From Flectonema sp. DT1601 (taxonomy: Eukaryota; Euglenozoa; Diplonemea; Diplonemida; Diplonemidae), in NCBI GenBank assembly GCA_964019425.1, contig OZ025843.1, forward strand, positions 186,001-250,000: a stretch of 64,000 nucleotides of DNA. The letters are read 5' to 3'. Shown here one piece after another: positions 53,301 through 62,327 of this stretch (position 1 is the stretch's first letter; the number at the start of each line of letters is the position of its first letter). A model generated the notes under the pieces. The model did no database searches. It was not told the origin of the DNA and was given only the letters and a program-made list of their open reading frames with translations. Made by a program: the position numbers and the translations under genes.

Positions 53301-55516
53301 GGATGTGGTGGAACTGGAGCCGAAGGTACTCCTGCATGTGCAGAAGGTACTTCCGGATGTGGTGGAACTGGTGCCGAATCCGAAGGCACTCCCGCATGTG
53401 GTGGAACTGGTGCCGAAGGTACTCCTGCATGTGCCGAAGGTACTTTCGGATGTGGTGGAACTGGTGCCGAATCCGAAGGCACTCCCGCATGTGGTGGAAC
53501 TGGTGCCGAAGGTACTCCTGCATGTGGTGGAACTGGTGCCGAATCCGAAGGTACTCTCGCATGTGGTGGAACTGGTGCCGAAGGTACTCCTGCATGTGGT
53601 GGAACTGGTGCCGAATCCGAAGGTACTCTCGCATGTGGTGGAACTGGTGCCGAATCCGAAGGCACTCCCGCATGTGGTGGAACTGGAGCCGAAGGTACTC
53701 CTGCATGTGCCGAAGGTACTTTCGGATGTGGTGGAACTGGTGCCGAATCTGAAGGCACTCCCGCATGTGGTGGAACTGGTGCCGAAGGTACTCCTGCATG
53801 TGGTGGAACTGGTGCCGAATCCGAAGGTACTCTCGCATGTGGTGGAACTGGTGCCGAAGGTACTCCTGCATGTGGTGGAACTGGTGCCGAAGGTACTCCT
53901 GCATGTGGTGGAACTGGTGCCGAATCCGAAGGTACTCTCGCATGTGGTGGAACTGGTGCCGAATCCGAAGGCACTCCCGCATGTGGTGGAACTGGAGCCG
54001 AAGGTACTCCTGCATGTGCCGAAGGTACTTTCGGATGTGGTGGAACTGGTGCCGAATCTGAAGGCACTCCCGCATGTGGTGGAACTGGTGCCGAAGGTAC
54101 TCCTGCATGTGGTGGAACTGGTGCCGAATCCGAAGGTACTCTCGCATGTGGTGGAACTGGTGCCGAAGGTACTCCTGCATGTGGTGGAACTGGTGCCGAA
54201 GGTACTCCTGCATGTGGTGGAACTGGTGCCGAATCCGAAGGTACTCCTGCATGTGGTGGAACTGGAGCCGAAGGTACTCCTGCATGTGCAGAAGGTACTT
54301 TCGGATGTGGTGGAACTGGAGCCGAAGGTACTCCTGCATGTGCCGAAGGTACTTCCGGATGTGGTGGAACTGGCGCCGAAGGTACTCCTGCATGTGCAGA
54401 AGGTACTTCCGGATGTGGTGGAACTGGTGCCGAATCCGAAGGCACTCCCGCATGTGGTGGAACTGGTGCCGAAGGTACTCCTGCATGTGCCGAAGGTACT
54501 TTCGGATGTGGTGGAACTGGTGCCGAATCCGAAGGCACTCCCGCATGTGGTGGAACTGGTGCCGAAGGTACTCCTGCATGTGCCGAAGGTACTTTCGGAT
54601 GTGGTGGAACTGGTGCCGAATCCGAAGGTACTCTCGCATGTGGTGGAACTGGTGCCGAAGGTACTCCTGCATGTGCCGAAGGTACTTTCGGATGTGGTGG
54701 AACTGGTGCCGAATCCGAAGGTACTCTCGCATGTGGTGGAACTGGTGCCGAATCCGAAGGTACTCTCGCATGTGGTGGAACTGGTGCCGAATCCGAAGGT
54801 ACTCTCGCATGTGGTGGAACTGGTGCCGAATCCGAAGGTACTCTCGCATGTGGTGGAACTGGTGCCGAAGGTACTCCTGCATGTGGTGGAACTGGTGCCG
54901 AATCCGAAGGTACTCTCGCATGTGGTGGAACTGGTGCCGAATCCGAAGGCACTCCCGCATGTGGTGGAACTGGTGCCGAAGGTACTCCTGCATGTGGTGG
55001 AACTGGTGCCGAAGGTACTCCTGCATGTGGTGGAACTGGTGCCGAATCCGAAGGTACTCTCGCATGTGGTGGAACTGGTGCCGAAGGTACTCCTGCATGT
55101 GGTGGAACTGGTGCCGAATCCGAAGGTACTCTCGCATGTGGTGGAACTGGTGCCGAAGGTACTCCTGCATGTGGTGGAACTGGTGCCGAATCCGAAGGTA
55201 CTCTCGCATGTGGTGGAACTGGTGCCGAATCCGAAGGCACTCCCGCATGTGGTGGAACTGGTGCCGAAGGTACTCCTGCATGTGGTGGAACTGGTGCCGA
55301 AGGTACTCCTGCATGTGGTGGAACTGGTGCCGAATCCGAAGGTACTCTCGCATGTGGTGGAACTGGTGCCGAATCCGAAGGTACTCTCGCATGTGGTGGA
55401 ACTGGCGCCGAAGGTACTCCTGCATATGGTGGAATCATACCCGCGGATTCGCTCGAAACACCCTGCGCTACAGCAACCGTAACGAGCGACAACATTATCG
55501 TTGAGTGGGTTCTCAT
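50396..55516 (-). CDS. Proline-rich repeat surface protein, copy 4 (1706 aa)
   Basis: Same ends as copies 1-3. The extracellular part is about 1590 residues of PSAPVPPHAGV, PSAPVPPHPKV/PEV-PSAHAGV and many PSDSAPVPPHARV or PHAGVPSDSAPV (13-residue) modules. The 13-residue type is concentrated in the N-terminal third. Long blocks of several modules recur in identical order, showing recent internal duplication. The ATG (55516) has the same leader and upstream AG as copy 1. Intact by sequence. Confidence 0.9.
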   Translation of the reverse strand: MRTHSTIMLSLVTVAVAQGVSSESAGMIPPYAGVPSAPVPPHARVPSDSAPVPPHARVPSDSAPVPPHAGVPSAPVPPHAGVPSAPVPPHAGVPSDSAPVPPHARVPSDSAPVPPHAGVPSAPVPPHARVPSDSAPVPPHAGVPSAPVPPHARVPSDSAPVPPHAGVPSAPVPPHAGVPSAPVPPHAGVPSDSAPVPPHARVPSDSAPVPPHAGVPSAPVPPHARVPSDSAPVPPHARVPSDSAPVPPHARVPSDSAPVPPHARVPSDSAPVPPHPKVPSAHAGVPSAPVPPHARVPSDSAPVPPHPKVPSAHAGVPSAPVPPHAGVPSDSAPVPPHPKVPSAHAGVPSAPVPPHAGVPSDSAPVPPHPEVPSAHAGVPSAPVPPHPEVPSAHAGVPSAPVPPHPKVPSAHAGVPSAPVPPHAGVPSDSAPVPPHAGVPSAPVPPHAGVPSAPVPPHARVPSDSAPVPPHAGVPSAPVPPHAGVPSDSAPVPPHPKVPSAHAGVPSAPVPPHAGVPSDSAPVPPHARVPSDSAPVPPHAGVPSAPVPPHAGVPSAPVPPHARVPSDSAPVPPHAGVPSAPVPPHAGVPSDSAPVPPHPKVPSAHAGVPSAPVPPHAGVPSDSAPVPPHARVPSDSAPVPPHAGVPSAPVPPHARVPSDSAPVPPHAGVPSAPVPPHAGVPSDSAPVPPHPKVPSAHAGVPSAPVPPHAGVPSDSAPVPPHPEVPSAHAGVPSAPVPPHPKVPSAHAGVPSAPVPPHAGVPSAPVPAHPKVPSAHAGVPSAPVPPHAGVPSAPVPPHPKVPSAHAGVPSVSAPVPPHARVPSDSAPVPPHAGVPSAPVPPHAGVPSDSAPVPPHAGVPSDLAPVPPHPKVPSAHAGVPSAPVPPHAGVPSDSAPVPPHPEVPSAHAGVPSAPVPPHPEVPSAHAGVPSAPVPPHPKVPSAHAGVPSAPVPPHAGVPSAPVPPHPKVPSAHAGVPSAPVPPHAGVPSAPVPPHPKVPSAHAGVPSAPVPPHAGVPSAPVPPHPEVPSAHAGVPSDSAPVPPHAGVPSAPVPPHAGVPSDSAPVPPHAGVPSDSAPVPPHPKVPSAHAGVPSAPVPPHAGVPSDSAPVPPHPEVPSAHAGVPSAPVPPHPKVPSAHAGVPSAPVPPHAGVPSAHAGVPSAPVPPHPKVPSAHAGVPSAPVPPHPEVPSAHAGVPSAPVPPHPEVPSARAGVPSAPVPPHPEVPSAHAGVPSAPVPPHPEVPSAHAGVPSAPVPPHAGVPSAPVPPHPKVPSDSAPVPPHAGVPSDSAPVPPHPKVPSAHAGVPSAPVPPHAGVPSDSAPVPPHPEVPSAHAGVPSAPVPPHPKVPSAHAGVPSAPVPPHAGVPSAHAGVPSAPVPPHPKVPSAHAGVPSAPVPPHPEVPSAHAGVPSAPVPPHAGVPSAPVPPHPEVPSAHAGVPSAPVPPHPKVPSAHAGVPSAPVPPHPEVPSAHAGVPSAPVPPHAGVPSAPVPPHPEVPSAHAGVPSAPVPPHPEVPSAHAGVPSAPVPPHAGVPSAPVPPHPKVPSAHAGVPSAPVPPHPEVPSAHAGVPSAPVPPHAGVPSAPVPPHAGVPSAPVPPHPEVPSAHAGVPSVPVSPDQVDVSKGSGDIILGKSQGVAQGNVDLVVEAETTSSPSSGTSFTWLWVSLSSVIGICTIGGLVAFLVKGKKKQIPADEIAADLVVGECENEEELQVSM
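50700..55430 (-). repeat. Coding repeat array of copy 4
   Basis: 4.7 kb of 33-, 21- and 39-nt modules, all multiples of three. Multi-module blocks, for example around 51120-51540 and 51960-52210, are repeated in the same order. Confidence 0.9.
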
Positions 55517-56309
55517 TTTGTTAAGTTTTTTTTTTTTATGAAATCTGACAAGAAAATTATTCTTTAATCACAACATCCAGAAACTAATCCAGGTACAACA
55601 CGCCACAAACTACTGAATATATTTCAGTATTGACTTCGACCAGGCCCGTCAACAGCACGAACACTGTCTGTGCTGACAACGTCCTCGCCAACCCCACCGG
55701 AATGTCGAGACACAGAGCCAACAACTTGTCGTTGTCAGTTCTGCGGGACGAATTGCTGTCATCCCGACAGGTCGGCATCCAGATGCTGTCCCCACCGGAC
55801 AACCCCATCGCTTCCTGGAACCTTCCGTTCCTTGCCTCCAGGGACACCTTCATCCGTACCACTTCACCAAGTATCGCCTTGGCTTTTCCGGCGATACTTG
55901 CTGGTACCGAAAAATCATAATAATGATCCGGCATTTTTCTTAAAACGCTTTGCGTTAAGACCACAGTAAAATAATGATAAGAGAACAGAAAATGATTCTT
56001 CTGAAATAGTGACAAGAGAACAGAAATGATACTTAAACAACGTTTAACCTAGATCAATGAAAAGGTAAATATTATAATATTATAGTGTATCGAACTTCAC
56101 TTGCCTTTTGAGCAGTTCCCAGTCTGAGTGTTAGTTTGAGGATAATTCTTGAACGGATCGCGAGAAGTTGTCTACGAACTTTTCAAAGGCTCGGTTTTCC
56201 ACTGAGGCTGTCCAGTCCCAGTCTTCGAGGGTTGGGAATTGAAGGATTGATTGAAGAGCCAGCCATGGGGGTGCTATCTCAAAACGTGAAGGGATATTGG
56301 TAGCAAGGT

Positions 56310-56456
56310 TGTTCCCACCTTACACAGTTCTACATGTCACCGTGTAGAATCGCTGCATCAGAGGCACATGTTGAACAGACATTCAAGGTGACGTCCCGCC
56401 TACTGACAAAGCAACGATCAAGAATGGTTCACAGACATGTTGATGCTATGCCGTAA
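56310..56456 (+). mobile_element. hAT-family transposase C-terminal fragment
   Basis: The plus strand reads QFYMSPCRIAASEAHVEQTF, then KVTSRLLTKQRSRMVHRHVD and AM. This resembles the hAT dimerisation region (pattern A-S-E/S-A...E..FS...-L-T..R-x-R-M/L...V.A). It ends at a stop overlapped by a donor-like GTAAGT, so the end may be a splice site. No transposase catalytic part, terminal inverted repeats or target duplication is seen, so it is a remnant. It lies opposite in direction to every gene in the window. Confidence 0.45.
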
Positions 56457-57261
56457 GTAGCGTGCAACATGTTTAAGGTGTGTGCTGCTGACCCAATAAG
56501 GAAGAAGACAAAAAAAGAAGAAGGCCTGCTGTGAAGAGGGTTAAAGACGAACTTTCCCAAGTTTAATAATTCCTTTCTACCCTCTTCTAATAACTGATAT
56601 CACATGTCTTTCTAGCTTGCATTTTACTACTTCTGTGGTATAATTATTTAGTGAATTTATGGATATCTCCTCCTCTTAGTGACATTTTTTTAATCCTAGG
56701 TAGGGAAAATGTGTGTTAAGGCAAGTATGGCGAAAAATCATGCTCAGCGTTGATTGTAATAAGTAACGATTTGCCTGTCATATCAAAAAAAAAACATATT
56801 TCTCTCCCAACAGTACACATAGTTGAATTATGAAATGTTTTCTTTGTGGATACCAGTTTGCGCAAATATCGAAGAATCAAAATGAGCCAAAAAAACACAC
56901 AAAAACCTGTAGTGGAAATATTATAATTGGTGATTTTTTTTTTTTTTTTCCCACACTTTTTTCCCCCACAAAACCAAAAATATCAAAAAAAGTACAGAAA
57001 CATATCAAAATTTAAAAAAAAAAGCTAAATAGCTTAGCTTTTGGCTTTTGGACAAGTATGAGAGAGCAATACCAATGATCGTCATCAGTCTTGAAGTTAA
57101 AAGACTTCTTCGCATCAAGCGGTACCTCAACCTGGTAGAAACCAGTTCTAAGATCTCTATGTTGCACTTACCACAGGGAACAGGTTGTTCCTGTCAGCAT
57201 CACTCTTGATAGTGTGTGGAGAACTATCTCTACCGTATGCATATTCTTCTAAACCAACGTA
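56457..57261. other. Rest of the unit-4-specific segment
   Basis: AT-rich, with no intact gene. A short minus-strand stretch at about 57066-57157 (DLRTGFYQVEVPLDAKK) faintly resembles a reverse transcriptase of the LTR-retroelement type. If so, it is a tiny broken fossil. Too short to assign. Confidence 0.3.
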
Positions 57262-58030
57262 CCACCAACAAGCAACAAGATGAGTGGATTGTTGCCTGCA
57301 ATCTTATGGATGTTGGTTGCTACTTCAACTACGCTTGTTCCTTTCCAATTGCTAATGAATTGATTGAAAACTAATTTACTTCTTTTTTTCAACCCTTGAG
57401 CTGCCACATCATGCGCACTGCTATTGAAGTCCCTACGCGACGCATCGATTCATCCTCTCTCACTGCTGTACCACTTTCATAGGAAACGTTCACCACAATA
57501 AGCTTGGTGCTCTTCAAAATACTCCGGAAAAAACTCCTTAAGCAACCGGGGTAACTCCGTCAGAGTGCGGCTCTTTCCAGTGCCCATCCCACCTGCCATG
57601 GTTAGAAGAGAGAGCAGCTGTTTTCCACCCTTCCCGGATGGCAAAAAAAAAAAAAAAATATGAATTTTTCGAAACAATCTTTGAAAATATAACAATTGCA
57701 CATATCTTGAAGAAAAAGCAAGATTGTAAGACATTTGGTGTCAAATGGCTTTCACATGATTGACATCAGTAATTTTGTCAACAATCCATTTGTCCTCTAC
57801 AGCCAGTGTTGTGGGTCGAAAGGTGAAACTGTGGATGAGATGATTTAATACATGCCTACAGCAATACTCAAAAGTAGTAGAAGGAGATGTGCCTGTAAGA
57901 GCATAACTCAAAGTAGAAAGAATCGCAATGCCTGAAATATGGGATGTAATAAATGATTAGCGGATCGATATTAGTATTGGTGGAAAATAGATGAATCATT
58001 TCTGCCGAGTTGGTGTCGTCTTCAGTACCT

Positions 58031-58270
58031 AGTAGAGTCCTGACTGTAGAGTCCTGACCTGACTGTAGAGTCTTGACTGTAGAGTCCTGACTGTAGAGTC
58101 CTGACCTGACTGTAGAGTCCTGACTGTAGAGTCCTGACTGTAGAGTCCTGACTGTAGAGTCCTGACTGTAGAGTCCTGACTGTAGAGTCCTGACTGTAGA
58201 GTCTTGACTGTAGAGTCCTGACTGTAGAGTCCTGACTGTAGAGTCCTGACTGTAGAGTCTTGACTGTCTA
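58031..58270. repeat. 14-bp minisatellite
   Basis: About 17 copies of GTAGAGTCCTGACT with occasional GACCTGACT and TCTTGACT variants. A 152-codon minus-strand frame (58487-58029) reads through it with a 14-residue period (SQDSTVRTLQSGLY). Because 14 is not a multiple of three, this frame uses three phases of the unit in turn. I cannot support it as a gene. Confidence 0.85.
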
Positions 58271-59237
58271 GACTACAATCCGAATCATCGTTACTCTCAG
58301 ATTTGGGGTCCTTACTCTTCTCACCTTTTTTGTTTTTTAGTTGCGATGCGTTGATAACATAACAACAGTTATGATAGCTTTTTTTTTTGCTGGGGCTCTC
58401 TGTGGGGAAATGAAATAAAACTAAAGTTCCACGTGTGTCAGCGTACCGTGAAATAAAAGAAGTTCTTACGATTACCAGAAGTGTCAACCATCAAAATTAA
58501 GTTGAATAATTAAGATGTATCTTGAAGTTAGGAAGGATGATGCGATGATCAGTTTTTTTTTTTTTTTTTTTGTAAAAACAAACATAAAACCTATCTATCT
58601 AAAGCATTCATTGTGTTTGCAATTTTAATGGTATATTTTTTTCATTATACGGACGAACAATCGACTAGGTCCAGAGAATGAAAATAATTCGAATTTTAGA
58701 TTTAAGATAGAAAAAAAAAAAGTGACATAAAAGTCAAATAAAACGATAACAGCACATTCACTAAGAAATGCCGAAATACGAAAGAGAAGAGAGCAGGGAC
58801 TCAGGGAGGTAACTTGGTACGGCATTTTTAAGCTCAAAAGGAGCAACAATTTCTCCGACAATCTTGACCGTCAGTGACAGCTTAGTACATGACTGCAAAT
58901 AAATAATTAGTGCTACTGGGCCACGTGAACATAGCTGAGCGCCACTTGCCTTATGTTACCTTCGAAAATAGTTTTTTTTTATAAAACTAGAGGGAAGGGG
59001 TGAAAAAAGAAGAACAAGAAAAAAAAAAACATCTGGTTCAAAAAACTAAGAACAATAAGTGGAAAAGGAACAGAACAAAAGCGAATCAAGCAGTTGGAGA
59101 ATTAAAATATCAGTAGGAACTTAGAAGGAAGACAGACAAAGAAAGAAAATAATATTATAAATTGTGATCTCCTGGATCCTGCTGAGTGGCTTTTGTTCAC
59201 CTGGCGCAAATAATGAATGAGCGTTTTGTTTTGGATG

Positions 59238-59271
<34 letters not shown>

Positions 59272-59302
59272 CTAAAAAAAAAAGGAAAGGAATTATTGAC
59301 AT

Positions 59303-59337
<35 letters not shown>

Positions 59338-59575
59338 CTGTATAATAAAGTGACACGCAAGTATGTATGTTGCCTTGTGTAATTTCTATAATTTACGTGG
59401 GGGGAAAGGAAGTAGAAATCTGTTCGGACGATTTCCTTGTTTTCGCGCAATATGAATATGGCTGTTCGCGATATACTTACACGCTGTCGAATTTTTAAAT
59501 TCGCTTTGAAAGTTCACCTATAAATAATCAAAAAAAAAAAAAAAAAAAACTCTATTAAAAAAAGGTACTCCTCAC
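58271..59575. other. Spacer, no gene supported
   Basis: AT-rich with T/A runs at 58552-58571, 59239-59271 and 59304-59334. Short frames on the minus strand (for example 58861-58625) have no recognisable feature. It is the 3' spacer of the diverged fifth surface-protein gene. Confidence 0.55.
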
Positions 59576-60883
59576 TCACAGGGAAACTTGGAATTCCTCT
59601 TCCTTTGGATTGTCGAACTCTTTGACGACGATACCTTCTTGGATCATATTACATTCCTTTGGGTTATCACATGCGACGGATTTCAGTTGCATATCCGTGG
59701 TACTGTTGTTTGATCGCCTTTGTCTCCTTACAAATAAAAATACTAAACCAACAATTGCACCAACACCAGCAACAATCGACAACGCGATCCATAACCACTT
59801 CAACGAATTAGTTGATGAATGAGATGAGGTTTCATAATCAGATGAATGCATGTAGTGATAATGATCTCCGTAGTGTTCCTCTGCATCAGTATCACGTGGG
59901 GGGCTTCGGTGATCATCGTGGTCTTTGAATAAATCTCCAGGTGTGTTTAATAAGTCATCACCGTGTGCTGAAGACTTCCCTTGAGGTGCATTTGATACAC
60001 CTCCGTGCGGTGCCCAGTCAGGACGTGGAGGTGTGTATGGTACATTCGACAAGCCACCGTGTGGTGCCCATGAGCCGTCACGTTGAGGAGCATATGGTGA
60101 GTTCGACAAGCCACCATGTGGTGGAGTGTATGGTGAGTTCGACAAGCCACCGTGTGGTGGAGTGTATGGTGAGTTCGACAAGCCACCGTGTGGTGGAGTG
60201 TATGGTGAGTTCGACAAGCCACCGTGTGGTGGAGTGTATGGTGAGTTCGACAAGCCACCATGTGGTGGAGTGTATGGTGAGTTCGACAAGCCATGTGGTG
60301 GAGTGTATGGTGAGTTCGACAAGCCATGTGGTGGAGTGTATGGTGAGTTCGACAAGCCATGTGGTGGAGTGTATGGTGAGTTCGACAAGCCACCGTGTGG
60401 TGGAGTGTATGGTGAGTTCGACAAGCCACCGTGTGGTGGAGTGTATGGTGAGTTCGACAAGCCACCGTGTGGTGGAGTGTATGGTGAGTTCGACAAGCCA
60501 CCATGTGGTGGAGTGTATGGTGAGTTCGACAAGCCATGTGGTGGAGTGTATGGTGAGTTCGACAAGCCATGTGGTGGAGTGTATGGTGAGTTCGACAAGC
60601 CATGTGGTGGAGTGTATGGTGAGTTCGACAAGCCATGTGGTGGAGTGTATGGTGAGTTCGACAAGCCACCGTGTGGTGGAGTGTATGGTGAGTTCGACAA
60701 GCCACCGTGTGGTGGAGCGTATGGTGAGTTCGACAAGCCACCGTGTGGTGGAGCGTATGGTACATTCGATAACCCAGCTGGCGGAGTAGGAACAGTCGAA
60801 CGCTGCGACACTGATTTTGGAGCGTCAGTTTGCGCAACTGCAACTGTAACAAGTGACAGCATCATCGCCGAGCGGGTATTCAT
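59576..60883 (-). CDS. Diverged paralogue of the proline-rich surface proteins (435 aa)
   Basis: The signal peptide MNTRSAMMLSLVTVAVAQ shares its last 11 residues exactly with copies 1-4. The extracellular part is about 22 repeats of GLSNSPYTPPHG or GGLSNSPYTPPHG (33 or 36 nt). A His/Asp-rich stretch (DDHRSPPRDTDAEEHYGDHY) follows. It has one membrane span (WLWIALSIVAGVGAIVGLVF) and a longer tail ending EEEFQVSL, like EEELQVSM in the others. I infer the same family with a replaced repeat. Its role is unknown; the His/Asp stretch could bind metal. Confidence 0.9.
   Translation of the reverse strand: MNTRSAMMLSLVTVAVAQTDAPKSVSQRSTVPTPPAGLSNVPYAPPHGGLSNSPYAPPHGGLSNSPYTPPHGGLSNSPYTPPHGLSNSPYTPPHGLSNSPYTPPHGLSNSPYTPPHGLSNSPYTPPHGGLSNSPYTPPHGGLSNSPYTPPHGGLSNSPYTPPHGGLSNSPYTPPHGLSNSPYTPPHGLSNSPYTPPHGLSNSPYTPPHGGLSNSPYTPPHGGLSNSPYTPPHGGLSNSPYTPPHGGLSNSPYTPPHGGLSNSPYAPQRDGSWAPHGGLSNVPYTPPRPDWAPHGGVSNAPQGKSSAHGDDLLNTPGDLFKDHDDHRSPPRDTDAEEHYGDHYHYMHSSDYETSSHSSTNSLKWLWIALSIVAGVGAIVGLVFLFVRRQRRSNNSTTDMQLKSVACDNPKECNMIQEGIVVKEFDNPKEEEFQVSL
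60020..60770 (-). repeat. 33/36-nt coding repeats of the fifth paralogue
   Basis: Near-identical units that differ mainly in one or two glycine codons (HGG versus HG). Two runs of the short form sit in similar positions within a duplicated block, indicating internal duplication. Confidence 0.9.
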
Positions 60884-61198
60884 TTTTTTGTTTTGTTTTT
60901 GGTTGTTAGAATCTGATAGCTAGGATAACGTGACTACACAAAGAAACACAACAATTTCAACGAACACTCTGCTCACTATTAAATCGTTTTAACATTTTGC
61001 TTTGAGGGGGGGGAAACTGTTCTTCAATCAAGAATACGACAACACTAAAAACTCTCTACATATACAGTAAGACAACAAAAGGGATAACGAATAAACAAAT
61101 GACTAGGGAATACCAATTGACTGGAAGAGGGGTGTACAAAGCCTTTCATGGTATCGTTTTAAACATTTTTGGTACGAGCGTTTGTGTTTGTGAACAAG

Positions 61199-61230
<32 letters not shown>

Positions 61231-61444
61231 CGTTTTTTTTTTCTTTAAGAATTTCTTATCAAGAAGGTTAAATGCCGAACATTACCACAGTCTATCAAAA
61301 AAGAAATTGCGATAAAGTGAAAAATTTGGTTGGTTTTTTTTTTTTTTTTTTTTTTGGTTCCCTCTTGCAATTAAAAAGAACTGAGGCAACCATTAGACTG
61401 AATTTTAGGACAAAAAAAAAAACAAAACGAAAAAAAAAAAAAAC
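60884..61444. other. Spacer, no gene seen
   Basis: AT-rich, with T runs at 61202-61230 and 61335-61355. Candidate acceptors (TTTCTTTGTGTAG, then CCTAG and ATCAG) precede the fifth surface-protein gene on the minus strand. Confidence 0.55.
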
Positions 61445-62197
61445 TTATCTCATTTGATTTTCAGCTCTCGTGCATGTTTCTTCCAAAAGACGAAGAAGGG
61501 TTTCTTCAGCTTTCTCACGTTCCTTTCTCTCAACAGATATTTCTTTTTGTAATTTGGTACACATGTCTTCAAGCATTTTAAACATGGTTACTTCAGTGGT
61601 TTCTCTCATTTGTTTTTCAAGTTGGAGGATTGAGGTGAGGCGAGTTACTTCGTCTTTTAGGACGTCTGATATTTTATTAAGTCTGTCTTCAGAAACACTT
61701 TTTGTTTGATCAATTCGGCTACTTAAAGAATCTACTGCACGTGATAGCTCAGTAGCACGTTGGGAGTTTTCTGCTTCTCTTCGACGACCCTCAGCGTGGA
61801 CGTCATTTTGGAGTTGGGCAAGACGTTCTTCGATTTGTTTCATCATTAGTTGTTCAACTTCACGTCTTTCTCTCTTTTCAGCTGCCAGTTCAACCTGTAG
61901 CGTCCCTTCAAGTAGCTTTAGTTCTTTACCTTTTCTGTCTTCGAGTGACTCTCTCACTTTAGCTTGTTGTGATAAGTTGCCTTTAAGTTCTTCAACTTGT
62001 AGTCCAACGTTTCTCCAAGTGCCTTCATCCTTCTTCTCAACATCGAGTAGACGAGCTTCTAAGTCTAAAAGACGTTGCTCAAATACACGAAGTTTTATGT
62101 GATTTCCTTCCTCAGCTGCTGCTGCTCCACCTCCTCCCTGGTAGAATCCAGCAGCCTGCCAATTTTGCGGAGATCCTCCTGCGAGACTGTCCATCAT
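61445..62197 (-). CDS. SF-assemblin / beta-giardin family protein
   Basis: 250 residues, close to the family length (about 270-290). After a short Gly/Ala-rich head (1-33) the rest is a continuous coiled coil. Features are as in SF-assemblins: an N-terminal KLRVFEQRLLDLEARLLDVE, regular heptads, and a C-terminal half with SEDRLNKISDVLKDEVTRLT ... FKMLEDMCTKLQKEI ... LLRLLEETC. Known role: striated root fibres attached to basal bodies. It has no intron. An acceptor-like AG (TATTTAAAAG) lies 14 nt before the ATG, and the upstream Mnd1 gene ends 130 bp away. Confidence 0.85.
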   Translation of the reverse strand: MMDSLAGGSPQNWQAAGFYQGGGGAAAAEEGNHIKLRVFEQRLLDLEARLLDVEKKDEGTWRNVGLQVEELKGNLSQQAKVRESLEDRKGKELKLLEGTLQVELAAEKRERREVEQLMMKQIEERLAQLQNDVHAEGRRREAENSQRATELSRAVDSLSSRIDQTKSVSEDRLNKISDVLKDEVTRLTSILQLEKQMRETTEVTMFKMLEDMCTKLQKEISVERKEREKAEETLLRLLEETCTRAENQMR

Positions 62198-62327
62198 TGT
62201 CGTAGTGGTTCCTTTTAAATAAAAAAAAAAATAAAAATTTACAACATTATTTCCCCCAACAACGAAAACATTACATAAAAACTATCAGTATGAGAGATGG
62301 TAAATAATAATAATAAAAAAGTTTTAT

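Larger units (their letters stand above)
49228..57934 (-). repeat. Tandem unit 4 of the surface-protein array
   Basis: 8.7 kb, the longest. The non-coding part is 49228-50395 (no gene seen). It carries the largest repeat array and, within its NTPase relic, an extra segment of about 1.1 kb (56150-57262) that units 1-3 lack. Similarity to the other units stops at AATCGCAATGCCTG near 57934. Confidence 0.9.
55584..57934 (-). pseudogene. P-loop NTPase relic, unit 4, with extra internal segment
   Basis: The C-terminal block (to about 56150) and the Walker-motif part (57262-57934) match the relics of units 1-3. Between them lies about 1.1 kb not found in the other units. Its left part (56150-56300) is open on the minus strand (FEIAPPWLALQSILQFPTLE, then DWDWTASVENRAFEKFVDNF) and may be older gene sequence lost elsewhere. 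Broken. Confidence 0.45.

Noticed and set aside
57066-57157. Reverse-transcriptase-like fragment of an LTR-type element
   Set aside because: Only about 30 residues of weak resemblance with no other part of an element nearby. Mentioned only as a possible fossil.
58029-58487. 152-codon minus-strand frame through the 14-bp minisatellite
   Set aside because: Half is repeat and the rest shows no domain or signal. Coding cannot be supported.
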